In this document: positions 12,261-24,177 of the stretch, in pieces
Numbering within the stretch: position 1 is the first letter of the stretch
How the letters are laid out: every line of letters begins with the position of its first letter
From: Gymnogyps californianus
Taxonomy: Eukaryota > Chordata > Aves > Accipitriformes > Cathartidae
NCBI RefSeq assembly: GCF_018139145.2
Contig: NC_059477.1
Span: 33,955,502 to 34,019,501, forward strand
Length of the DNA: 64,000 bases
Direction: 5' to 3'
Notes under the pieces: model-generated
Told to the model about the DNA's origin: nothing
Seen by the model: only the letters and a program-made list of their open reading frames with translations
Database searches by the model: none
Translations under genes and position numbers: made by a program

Positions 12261-15200
12261 TCTAGACTGCATTTCTAATCTCAAAAACCAGACCTTGCAG
12301 TGTGTTTTTTTACACTGCAGTTGCACAACAACGAGGAAAAACTGTCCATAATGAAAAAAACAATCCTTTGAAAGAAGTTCTCTGAAACCGATTTTGCTTT
12401 TTGGATGCATCCCCACCTTCCCAGTGAATTGTACATAGACCTTTCCTGTGTATGGTATATAGTAAATGAACCTTTCCAGTCTCAGTATTCGTCACCGTAA
12501 AGAATAGACCTATGCCACTTACAAATGAAGGTGAAAGACGGGGTACAGCTAGTGGTGATAATCAGTGAAAAAATGCTCTTATAGATCTGCTAGGTGATGG
12601 AAAGGTCTATGAAAGTTATTAAGGATTCTTGCTCGTCATTAATGTTTTTGCATGAGTTTGGACACATTAGGCATCACCTATCAAAAGCATTGCTGAAAAA
12701 GTTTATCATGACAAACTCCTGGATAAAGGGAAAAGTTTTGATTAGATTTATGGAAAATTTGGTCTAATTCCCCTGGAAAAAACCCAAAATACTAGTATAT
12801 TAACAGTGTTATATTGAAAGATATTTATAGCTGTTGTCAAATGGGACTTTGATCTATAAAAAATTACAGGTTTACTGAAAAATCATGAGAAACACTCTTT
12901 TTTCAAACCCAGCTGAAGAAACTGCTACGTGCTCTCTTGTATATCAATAGTTCAAACAAAACTTATAGTGTTGGGTTGCATGATAAAGACACATACCTAA
13001 TCCCCTGAAAAAGATTCTCAAAGACTGATGAGGAGACTGGTGAATTCATTCTTTTTAACTGCAATTATCTGAGCATGTGGGGGAAAGAAAGTGAGAACTA
13101 GTCAGCAAGAGAAGTAGGTGCAACGATTGTCTGAGGAAGGAGCAGGGAGACAGGGCTCCTTGGACACTGAATTCATCAGAAAGGCAGGTTTACAGTTTTC
13201 TGATCAAGAAAATTGCTTTCTGCTGATGGTTCTTTTGCACTTAAGAAGACAGGATTTTGATACTAACCCTGTAAATAAAGGAGACTGCGTGAAAGAAGGG
13301 TGTTTTTGCTTCATTGGTTGCAAGGAAAGAATCCTGCTTATTAATTTCAGGAGCAAGCCACTGGGAGGAAGATGATGTTACAGAGAGCTTGCCATCCACT
13401 TTCTCTCAAGCCATCATTTTATGACTGAGACCACAAAGAAGCAAGGAATCTCATTATCTGGTTGCATTGATGCCACGTCATGGAAAGCTAATCTGAGAAC
13501 TGTAGAGGCAGCATGTGCCATTCCAAGAGGTCATAAGATTATGGTGGGTACAGTACACCAGGATAAGAGTGTTGGTATAAAGCTTTAGCTGCCAAACCGT
13601 CCTGCTGCCTCTCCCCTTCAAGGAGGCATTGACTGTGCTTGCCCAGGTTGAGTTTTACTAGGAGCCTGTTGAAGACTTCACTTCTAATGTGAGTCAGATG
13701 AGCCCGAGAGGCATCTCAAGATCTTCTGTTCTCTTGCTTGGTCAGCATTTGGAATAAGAACCTCCAATACAGACTTTGCAATAGCCAGTTCAGATAAACT
13801 GGGGTGTCAGCAACTTACTAACAGGCCTTTTCTCTGAGTTTTATACTAATGTATAAGCTTTATTTCTGCATCCGGCTTGCTGCTGTCAACCCCTCTTTCT
13901 TCTCTTTCTCTTCAGTAATGTCTCTTGCTGGTTCATGTGACCCTGGGCAAGCAACAGATTCCTTACTACTTGTTAACAAGAGTTAGCAAATGACATATTT
14001 TCCAAGTGAAGTTGGTGGAAATCCCCTGTCAGCTGTGAATTTTACTATTTAAATTATACTACTGTGCTGACAGATTCAGATTTGCTACTAACCGTGTTTG
14101 CAAGAAAAATCCAGGTATGGTAGAAAATTATTTCTTACAAGCAATGCTTTACCTTGGAACAACTATAAAGAAAGGCTTTTGGCTCTGTGAATTACAGATT
14201 TCAGTGGCATTTCACTTAAACTTTATGATTATCCATTTGCATAAACTGTGAGCGGGTTTAAACTTTCCACACTGCCCATGAACTAACCAGATGATCTTCT
14301 CATGGTTCGTGTTTTGGCCTTTGGTTTTCCTTTATGTGTTTTCATGTAACAATTAGGCACCAAGTTCTTCTCACATGTCCAGATATTCCTCCTCAGGTTG
14401 AGGGGCAGTCCAGTATAGGGTGGTGGTTGCTGCCTGCTCATTGATGGTGGCAGGGCCCAGGAGAGCAGGCTCTGGAAAACCAATTTTGTGTCCACAGCCT
14501 GGGGTGTAGAAACAAAAGTCACTAGCCTAAGTGGTTACCAGGTGCCTGGGCAACTGTTCCAGCCACTTGGGGCAGGGGACAAAATATCCGGTGCCTCTAT
14601 AAAAAAGTGGTAGATCGGCAGATATAGAAACTGGTGCTAGCAGGATCTTTAGGTAGATAAAATGCAGCCTTGCATCTGCAGTTTACACATGGATGAAGTT
14701 TGGTTCTTCTTTAAGATGCCTGGATCCTGCCCTTTCCCAGGGGTAAATGTAACTGCAGCAGAAAGCTGCATTGTACAAGAAGAGGCCAAGACGCCATCCA
14801 GTCCAAACCAGACCTGCGACGGTCACTCACTTATGAGGGGATATGGCCACAGCGCAGGTGAAAGGAAGGTACCATGCGTTCCATGTGTCCAAACTGCCAT
14901 GTGATCAGGCAGCTCCACCAATGCGTTAAGCAGGAACACCATCAGGAGGAAGCTGTGGCAAGACTCCCCCTCACATCTAAGCCCCGGTCTGGAGAGCTGA
15001 GAACTCATGCTCTGGCTGGAGTCGACAACCGGAGTATGGCTTCAATTACACACAGTAGTCGCATGAGCAGCAGAGTTTATGGAGCCTGGTTTCATGTGGG
15101 TCCTCCCGTGTGCCTTCTCTGGTGTCTAATAATGTTGCTGTGTCCATGCTGCAAGATGTCCCTCTGGAAGGGGCATTCTTTTGTGTCACTCTCTCCTGTC

Positions 15201-15400
15201 TATCCACCCCTTCTCCTTCAACTCATGGGTAGATAACATCTTTGAGCCCTCTCTGCCCGTATCAGAGGAGGTGGAGGCTGGCTAGCAGGGCCAGAAGCTG
15301 GGGGTGGAGCGGGGACTGACTAGCACATGGTGGTTGCTATTACGTAAAGTTTGGTCCTGTAAGAACTGGGGTCAAAAACCAGTATGAAACTGGAAGTCTT
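12261..15400. other. Unique non-coding DNA, GC-richer from 14.3 kb
   Basis: No recognised gene or repeat. From about 14280 the sequence becomes GC-richer, with several overlapping open frames on both strands (79-120 codons) that resemble no protein family I know. A splice-bounded open segment on the minus strand (14375-14498) is discussed as a weak exon candidate. A small 8-bp hairpin ('tgcagtgt'/'acactgca') lies at 12296-12319. Confidence 0.45.
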
Positions 15401-15404
15401 TTCC

Positions 15405-15500
15405 AGATGATAATAGCCTGATCCTCACACCATTATAGTTAGTCACAGTTTACCCATTGACTTTGGTGTCCTTTGGAGCAGGATCTGAGGCCCTTCGGGC
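15405..15500. repeat. Palindromic sauropsid interspersed repeat
   Basis: 'gcctgatcctcac' (about 15417) is followed by 'cccattgactttgg' and then 'ggagcaggatctgaggccc' (about 15475-15493). This matches a short, self-complementary interspersed repeat I associate with turtle and crocodilian DNA: 'gcctgatcct ... cattgacttcaatgg ... aggatcaggccc'. The two ends are near reverse complements of each other. It is non-coding and old. Confidence 0.55.
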
Positions 15501-18500
15501 TACGTCAGCTATTGTGGCTGTCTGCAGAGGAAGGCAGCGCTAAGCAAGCCCAAGTGCCTGATGCCCAGGCTGCCAAATTTTGTTTCTCAATACAGTGGGA
15601 GAGCAGTGGGGTGGGGAGAAATAACCATGGTGCTTAAGTTATGCGTGTACAGTCAGGGTGTCATGACTCCTCCTCACCGTTGAGAGTGCAGGAGCCAGGA
15701 TCTGGCAGCTGTAGACACTAGGTGGTCTGAATTGCTCGTTACCCTCTTGAACTTAGGTGCGATAGCAGGCTTTTAATCTTGGATGCTGTAGTTGGCAGTC
15801 TGTATAGGGCCCTTATATCCTGCAGCTTAAGCAAAGACTGTAAGAATGAAAAGTGGTATAATGTAATCCACAAAGAGGGAATAGGAACAAATATTTAGGA
15901 ATCAATCTTCTTTATTTCATAAGCAGTATCAAGTAACCAAGAAGAGCTCAGCAAAAACTGACCATGGAAGCACCGGAGAAATGCTCAGTACTCGACTGTA
16001 ATTTAATTAGCTCTCAATAGCTTCCAGGAAAAAATCTCTAAACCTGCATATATTTAAGATAAGCCTTTTGTTCCATTTGTAACCCACAAACTGACAAGGA
16101 ATCTAGGTCCCTTCCCCCTTCTCAGACTCCATCCTCTTTTTATTTTGTTCCCCAAGTCGCAGAACTTAATGCTTCTTTTTTTTTCCCCTGCAGTACTTTT
16201 CTTTGACCTCATTCCCCCCTCCAAGTAACTCTATCCTGTGCTGCTATGTTCATGCCCAGCCAAAGCTTTATAGATGGCTTAATTATTTTCTTTTCTCAAA
16301 GAAAATTCAATCTGATCCCCAATACGCATAGGATAAAATAAAATGAATCAGCTGGGAAGCTGCATTATAAAGGGGGAGGGGTAAAAGAAGTTATGTAAAA
16401 TTTCATGTCGCTGTCAGACTGTTTTCATAGAATTTGTGTTTGAGATTAAATTAAATCTCTAAAACTGCTTTGATAGCTTCATACTTAGGGTGAAATGAAG
16501 CAGATGCATTTTAGCCCAATACCATGCTTCTCATCTCCCCTTGCAGAGAGAGAATGAACTGCTTTGTGGAACAGTTCTATATACTTACAGTATTAAGCAA
16601 TTCTTCTTTTCCCCTGGCATTGGTATTCTTTTATTCAATTTATCTGTACTATAGCTTGGATAATATTTACCAGATGTTAAATAAATAATTTAAGATAACA
16701 CAGTCCTGCATGACAGTTGTAACATTTTGGGTCACCTTTTTATTCAACTTTTTTAAAAAATCACTTCAGTTCAAGATTTCAATATAGTTCAACTCAGTGG
16801 TGACACTTAATACTTTTTCCTCTCTTTTAATTTGAAAGTAGTGTTCATTTGCCATATTGTTTTTATCTTTAACAAAATAAAATAGACATAGCAGGTTTAC
16901 TATTTCAGCCTGATGCCGACAAATATGAAACCAAAGAATATGAAGAGCCAATGTTTTGTAAAAGCCAGTGTTATATAATGAAACTAAATGCATGGCTTGG
17001 AATTTAGAAAGAAATCCTAGTGTGAAGATAAAAGGACATGAAAGATAGTAAATGCTGAAATGATACACCACATAATGGTATACTGTCAAGAAAGAAAGAT
17101 AACATGATAACTTACAGAGCCATCTCAAAGCCTACATAGGTACTTGACCTATAGTTTGCAAGGAAACAATCTTTTTGTTTCATCTGGCTCATATTAAAAA
17201 TAGGAAAAACAAAACCCTTATTTTTTTCCACTCTCACACATATGGTTTAAAATCCATGCAATTTTTAACTGTCTAAAATTCTTTTAAGCAATTTAAGACA
17301 GAAAGAATTATTAAATCACTTTTCCATTTCATTTAATGAAAAACTGCACCACCGTCGTTGGTCTATGTACTATCAATTTTAAAGCTAGTAGGGCTCCAAT
17401 TGGTCCTATGTGCAATTCATCATGAGTGGCATCAGATTTGTATTGCCCAAGTTGGGTACTGCTGAAGACAGAACTGAATAAAACCTAACCCAACGTGTAA
17501 GTTAACTTTAAGCAAAGCTTAAAATACTTCCCTTCTCCATCTCTTTCCAGGTCTTGAAATGTGAACGTTTCCCAATCTTATCTCAAAGAGTTTCCAAAGT
17601 CTAATGAGCCTCGCCATCTTCAGTCCACCTGCATGCAGGGGACTGCTCTCCTCCTCTCTTCTGCAGGACTGGGTGGCTAAAAATCTATCTAAGACATTCA
17701 CTTTGTTATAAGAGGAGAAGCAGCAACCTACCAACCCATATAATCTGGTTTCCAGAAACTACAGGTTAAAATACCACTAGGTTGAAGTCAACCTTTCATC
17801 TATCCCACGTATACAGTTTTAAACAGCTGTGGTCTGCATATAAACGCTCACAGGCCTGCATTACAGCTGAGACTGCTTGAAAATCTTCTGTCAATAGTTT
17901 TTTTGATAACATATTGGGGTTTAGGCTTAATTCAAGTTCTTCTGGATGTTCTCAATATTTTAGAAAGTGTTCACAAAGCACAAGAAAGAATCACCTCAAA
18001 CCTTTCTACCAGTTACGCTGAACTTATCCAGGTCTGACACCAAGCTTTTGGTTTTCAGCTGAAAAAAAATTATTATCATTTTCTGAAAGCCAGAAAATCT
18101 TTGTCTGGGGTTATCAATTAAGGATCTTTAATCGTCAACTAAGATCTCCATAACTACAGTTTTTTAAGAAAACAAGGCCTTATCTGTCCTGCAATTAAAG
18201 TCTATTGAACCAGTACTCTTGTAAGATGAACTTGTCCCAGTTTCCTTGGCTGTAATGCTCATTTTCACAGTAACTATTCAGGAGGTTGTTTCTCAGAGGC
18301 ACTGCACTTTTTTACCCTGTTCTAGAGCCTAGATCTGCTAAATTTTATACTCTCATCTCCCACTCTTCACAATAGCAAAAAGTAGCCATATTACTCTGTC
18401 GAAGACACTCTTGAATGAGTACATAGCTAGAAGAAAAGGAAAACCATGATATCTGGAAACATAAACTCTCTATGGTGGGAGTTGAAGGTGCTCAAAGCCT

Positions 18501-21500
18501 TCTGAAGCCTTTGGAGTTTACCTGTGAATCCTGTTTCAAAGTGTTATTAGTGACCCTACTACTGGAGAATATAAATCTGTACCCTAAAGAGATGACTCGC
18601 TTTTTCACTGGGATCGTTGCCAGGGAATAGATTCAGCACGATGCATTTCAGGGGCTGAACAATAATGGGTAATTGCTCACTTAATTGAGAATTATGTGTT
18701 TAGCTGGCAAACATGATATCTGAAGGCCCACTCACAGTTGTTCACAGGCGTGCTTTGGTATTTACGTGCAGATACTTCTTGCTGTGGGAGCCCACTGTTA
18801 GCTTGTGGCTGCTGCCTTGCCTTGCAGCTCAGGGTACTTGGGAGGGAGGGAGCAGAGGAAGCGTTGCTCAGTGCTCATCGTTAAAGCAATTCAGGAAATA
18901 AAAGTGAACGTCTCTCAGCACAATATATTCCTGGGAGCCTAATCTGAATGAGCAATTCATTGGCATGTTTCTATTTCCAGCAGGGGCTGTGCCAATTAAG
19001 AGGGCTGCATATAAACCCTTTTAGTGATGTACACTGGGAGGTAAAAATAATGATAAAATATGGATTTATTTTTTTAGCTATTCCTTTAGTAGTAGTGGGA
19101 ATGGAGCAAAGCGAGCCTACTGTCCTCTCCTTTCACAGGCTGTTTCCATAAGTATCTGGCCAGCTAAGAGGTAAATTCTCATTTGGAAGTGCAAAGAAAC
19201 TTGTCTCTTAGTTCTTGTGCATCCAGATGGGAAAATAAATGTTCCACTGCAGCCAAGATTTGTTCTTGTATTTGGAGCATTAAAGGAAACCCTTGCATCT
19301 TTATAGTCAGAGTGTCCTTTTAGCCAAGCATCTATTGCTGGCTGTGAGAAGGGTAGAGGATTCTGAATTAATTTTAGCTACAAACAGTTAAGTCCTTTTA
19401 TTCTTTTAATATGAAGATGGGACAGGGGAGGAGTGCACACCTGAGGGAGTCAAGCCTGTGGGATTCTGCTCTGTTGAGCATGAAAGAAATAAAGAAAACA
19501 GCTGAAAGGGCCCCAGTGACTTTTAGAGACGAGCAACTTCAGGATCCTCTCTGCGTCACCTCAGTCAGAGCTGCAGAACCGCTGTTTTATACATCCAATT
19601 GTGGTTTTATGCTTTTTCCTTTGCTACCTCATGGCTGCAATGATGCCTTCACAGTAGCTCTGCTGTGAATCCATGAGCCTTTGAGGGAGGATTTCAGCCA
19701 CAAAGTGGGGAGAAGCTCCTCCTGCCCTGGGAGGAGCAGGAATTTGCCCTCCACTGGGCAAGAGACAGGAGTTTAAAAAACAACACTGTTCCCGTAAGAG
19801 GGAACAGGGAATTAAGGTACTTGGAGCTTTCCAAAGAGCTCATCCTGGGAGGCATCAGTCACTCCCAAAATCCCAGTGACCTGCTGTACCATTGGCAATG
19901 TGGGATCGCTGGGCGGTGGGCACTGTGCAAACACAGTATGATCATTCCTCAAGCCAAAGGCTGCCCAGAAAAAATGAATGTATTTCCAATTTGCTGAAAT
20001 ATTTGAAGTTCCAGCTCTTGTTTTCACTGCAATGCAGAGTGAACCTGAGACCTTCAGAAATTTTCAGTATAAGAAAAACCAAACAGATGTTTTTTTCACT
20101 ACTTCAGTACAGTAAGTGACCCTTATTCAAAACCTTGTGCTAAGGACTTAATTTGAAGCTTCTTCTGCATAAAGGCAGGTGCCAAACCACAAAACTGTTG
20201 GATGTCTAGTAACGGGAAGGCAGTGGAAAGGAGCAGAAAACACCTCTCCTTCTCTGCTCTCCTAACAGGAGTTGTGTCAAAAAAATTACAGCTCTGGCCA
20301 GCTAGGATGTCACAAAAGCTTCTTTAGACGCAAACCTGAAAACTAGGAGAGATCCTTGATGCTGGTGTGTATCATAGGTTTAATGGCAAGTGTGTTCCTT
20401 ATAGCACTGAACAGGCCTGCGTTAAAAGTATTTAAAGAAACATTTTTTAAAAGTATCAAAAGAGCAAACAAAGTAGTCTTTGGATGACCTCTTGCTTCTC
20501 TTGACTAGCAGTAGCATTCATTAATCCACAGCATATGATAAAGTCAACTGTTCAGCTGGCTCCCCGTAAACTAGACTTCTTTAATTGACAAAGCCCCTGC
20601 CATCTAAGAATTTGGTTCACTTTTTCATATCATGCTAAAAGACTAAATAAAATCCAATCTTCTGGAGCAATATTGAGATATTACATCCAGATGAAGGGTG
20701 GGTGTCATAAGAGAACAGGCTGCTAGCAATATTCTCTAGGCTTCTTGCCATCAGCTTGGGTTAAAGTAGTGAAGCTGAGGTAAAAAGTAAAGCAGTTTTT
20801 ATTCCTGCTGACATATAAAAAAAAGGAGTAAAGGGCACTTCATCAAGTTTTTTTGTTGTATGATTATTGACCTGGGAGTGAAATGTTTATTGCATTCTTT
20901 GCTTCCTAATACAACACTTGTTTCCTCTTAGAAAATACTGTGCTTTATATAGTAAATATCCATGCTTTAAGATGAGAGTAGAGAAAAAACAATAATTCAG
21001 ATTCATACTCAGATCGGATTCCAAATGTCCATGAATGTGTGTAATGGAAGGTGGAAATTTCATATTTCTCCCCTGCTAATTTCATCAGCATGAGACTGCA
21101 TTATCCGTTCTGCTTTTCAGAGTGTGTCAGTCCTGCCTGGAAAAGCTTTTTATTGTGTAATGGCAGAATGTTGTCCCTACTGTGCTGGGTTATTGAAATA
21201 AGAAGCAGAGTTACTACAGTCAGACAAACGCAAACCTTTGTACCAAACTGACAATAGCATTTACAGTTCTCTTCAACTGATGCAAAAACATTTATGCCAT
21301 ATGAAAGCTATAAAGCATTAAATGAGGAGCACATTTAAACGATGAGCTGCACAAAGAAGTCCACCTAACGACAACCTGATCAGCTAGCACGGCAGTGGCT
21401 GCAGGGTTTTTGCAAAGATGGGACAGCTTACACTGCACAGCTGGTCACACAAAACACAAAGACTCACTTTAAAATGAATCTTTCCAGGTCAGTCTTGCAA

Positions 21501-22260
21501 CTACACAAAGCTGTGGCTTGGGTGAGTGCTGGGGATCCTCTGGCCATATAGGTTGTATGATCACTAAAGCGTACACACTATACAGTGCAGCATGGCTCAG
21601 GGAACCGTTTTCCTGATTTATGAACACAGTTTCATGAATAATTGTCTAGTTTTGTTCCTCTCCTCCCATTGTTATTCTATTTTCTATTCTGCTTTTCCCC
21701 TCCCCACAGCCGAGAGGGGACTTTCATAACACAAGACATACCCAGGGAATATGAAGCAGTGGTAACTAAGGCACACCAGGGAAGCTGAGGGCAAACACTG
21801 TACTGGTGGCTATGTGCAGCAGAAATATTCTGTATATTGTTAGTTCCATCTCATCCTGACCTTAATATTCCCTCCAGGGCTTTCTTCCCTGGCATACAGT
21901 GCGGCAAATACCTAGGGAATATTGCAAAAAACCAAGGGAACATTATCTAGTTACCTAAGGCAACTGAAAAGTTTTAAAACTGACCAGTGTAGTTGTGTTT
22001 CACAACTCCCATTTAACAGACCATGCCTGTCTCTCAAAATATCCACAAGGAAATGCAGAGCCAACAGGGAAGTTTGAGTGCTCTGTCTGTGTGTCCTGCC
22101 TGCATCCAATTAACAGCCAAACTATTTGAAAGGAAAGTGATCAAATGGAATGAATTAATTTTAAAAATATAAATGGGTATAATGTTTTTACAATAGAGAT
22201 TTATGTATTTGCTGAAATGGGGCGGTTTCTAAGCTTTTGAAAGCTAAGCCCATTCCCTTG
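15501..22260. other. Long unique non-coding stretch
   Basis: About 6.8 kb with no gene, RNA or transposon I can support. It contains a T-rich patch near 16170-16220, a small GC-rich hairpin (19715-19737) and AT-rich stretches with several TAATTG-type motifs near 18670. An AT-rich open frame of 120 codons on the minus strand (16766-17128) has biased Phe/Leu/Tyr/His content. That is typical of translated AT-rich non-coding DNA. Confidence 0.5.
19715..19737. other. Small perfect hairpin
   Basis: The arms 'gctcctcc' and 'ggaggagc' are exact reverse complements with a 7-base spacer. The stem is short and could easily arise by chance in this GC-richer patch. No T-run or other terminator-like signal applies in a vertebrate context. 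Confidence 0.5.
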
Positions 22261-22264
22261 GGAA

Positions 22265-22440
22265 AATAGCGTCTTTACTTTTATTTATTGTTTGTATTAG
22301 ATTTGGGTCTTCTCGGCGCAGTAAGGGATATTTTGCCATGTGTTGTACAAGCACAGAACAAAAAGTGCTTCTCAGAAAGAACTTAGAGCCCAAGTACAAG
22401 ACATAAAGCAGGGAGTCACAGCTAGCTACAAAGAAATAAC
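22265..22440 (-). repeat. L2/MIR-tail interspersed repeat fragment
   Basis: The segment contains 'tttattgtttgtattagatt', then 'gttgtacaagcacagaac' followed by 'aaaaagtgct', then 'aacttagagcccaagtac' followed by 'aagacataaa'. This is the order seen in the sauropsid repeat whose consensus includes 'gctgtacaaacacagaacaa' and 'gagcttacaatctaagta'. It reads as the reverse complement of the tail found at 1655-1790. The copy is diverged and non-coding. Confidence 0.68.
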
Positions 22441-23739
22441 GAGGTGCTCAACACGTTCAACTTAATGTCTCCAGCTTCACCTTCTGTCTTCAGTTCTACT
22501 CTTCATGCACTGCCCTCCAGCAGATGCCCCATCTAGTCTTTGAAAACGCTGAGATCTTCAAAATACAATTGCATTTCTTACATGCTGTAATGAATGACAA
22601 ATTAGTTAGCTATGTCTCTGAAACAGCATGCTTCTTATTGGCTTCAGAATACACAGAACTTGGTAGAGAAATTCATGTGTCATGGATGTGGTTTCAGGCT
22701 CTCTGCAAACTCAAACCAATGTTGGTGAGCTGGTTACATTTGGGCCTTGTCTCCAAGGGTGGTTTTTATTTTTTTTCCTTGGAACTGGAACAGCTGTATT
22801 TTAAATGAAAGGCTAAGCCTCAGGAAAATTAATTAAGAAGTTGAGTCTTTACAGTCAACTGCATTGTATGTGTGTTCCTCATGCCAGTTACAGATACTGT
22901 ATCTGGCAATAATTTGCACTCTCAACAATTCTATTTAATTTTAATTTAGCAAAATGATTCTGTTTAGCTACTAAAGTCATAAAACCAGATTAAAACTTCA
23001 ATCAATGAAATATATTTAAGTGTGTATTTAATTTTATGCATACAATTGACTTCCATTTCTATGTTTCAAAATAAGGAAATGCTTAAGCATTATAACACTC
23101 TATGATTTTAGTGCTGACAACGGGGCCAATGGAATTTCGTCAGTAATGAATTTGACCCACTGCACTGAAAGAAGGTGAGAAAAGCTTTTAAGAATTCAAG
23201 AAGACTCAAGATTTTCCAGCTCAGTCAAAAGATTGCCCAACATATGCCCCTAAGCAAACTTCTCTTGAATACTACTGTTCATTTTCTTTGTCCTGTTTTA
23301 CATGCTTCATCCTGGCTAAAAGGATGACCCAGACATCTTTCTGCTTGCGACAGAAATAAATAATAATGGAAACCATAAGGGAATAAGGGATATTTAAACA
23401 TTTACAGTCACAATGGGGACAAACCACGCTTTGCTTTGGAGAAATGGCAACTCAGATGGAGCTATTCAGACAAAAATAAAAACCCAAGACTCTTCCAGAT
23501 TTTCAGAACCTATTTTTCTTGAGAGAGTCAGCAAAACTCTAGCTTCTGTGATGTTTCTTTCCATAGCCTATATAGCTATTGGAGAATAAGTCATAATTAA
23601 ATATGTATAATAGGAAAACATCATGTTACATACATATTCAAGAGCAAATGTTAATTGATGGGCATAAGGGAATTTCTAGTGCAGAATCTGACCCTCAGAG
23701 ATGCTGTCTTTGAGAACTAGCTATCTAGATACTTATATT
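22441..23739. other. Unique non-coding DNA
   Basis: No gene or recognised repeat. The largest open frame (about 94 codons from 22524) has no recognisable feature. Confidence 0.5.
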
Positions 23740-23905
23740 ACTCCCAGCACTATGATATCTGGGGGCCTTGCAAACGTTAATGAACTTATCCTCACAACCA
23801 CCTTGTGAGGCTGGGAAGTTTTAGCATCGACTTTAAGGGAGTACAACCAGGCCCTAGGCATGCAGTGGCAGCCACAGAGGAGCTCAGAAGGAATCATGCT
23901 TGCTT
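23740..23905 (-). repeat. MIR/L2-type SINE fragment
   Basis: The segment 'ttgcaaacgttaatgaac' (about 23767) then 'atcctcacaaccaccttgtg' followed by 'aggctgggaag' is a diverged copy of an amniote repeat. That repeat reads 'tttacaaacattaatgaat' then 'cctcacaacaccc.tgtgagg'. It represents the antisense orientation of the MIR-type consensus. The continuing stretch to about 23905, with 'ggcagccacagaggagctc', fits the distal part. Non-coding. Confidence 0.65.
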
Positions 23906-24135
23906 CAAACAACATTAACTACTTGTTGGATAATAGCTGGGGATAATGGAACATACAGCGTCTGGTGGGTTGCCCCTCTCCCATAAATAATTTGGAGGAG
24001 AGAGCCTATGAAACTCCAGTGAGAGAGGTTTTGCAAGGAAGTAGGGGAAATAATACTGCTGAGCTATGGATTCCCTTCTCTCCTCCCTTCCCATCATGCA
24101 AGCCTGATGGCTTTCAGTCATTTGCAGTTGTAGAA

Positions 24136-24177
24136 ATATGTGTGTGCGTGCGCATGTGTGTGCGCGTGCACATGTGC
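24136..24177. repeat. Alternating purine/pyrimidine tract (TG/CG)n
   Basis: Forty-two consecutive bases alternate strictly between purine and pyrimidine. They are mostly TG steps with embedded CG runs such as 'gcgtgcgcatg' and 'gcgcgtgcac'. Such tracts are the classical substrate for left-handed Z-DNA under negative supercoiling. The CpGs are striking in an otherwise CpG-poor region. Confidence 0.85.

Noticed and set aside
16766..17128. Minus-strand open frame of 120 codons with membrane-like composition
   Set aside because: The hydrophobic look comes from translating AT-rich DNA (Phe, Leu, Tyr, His, Ile). There is no family resemblance or start or splice context.
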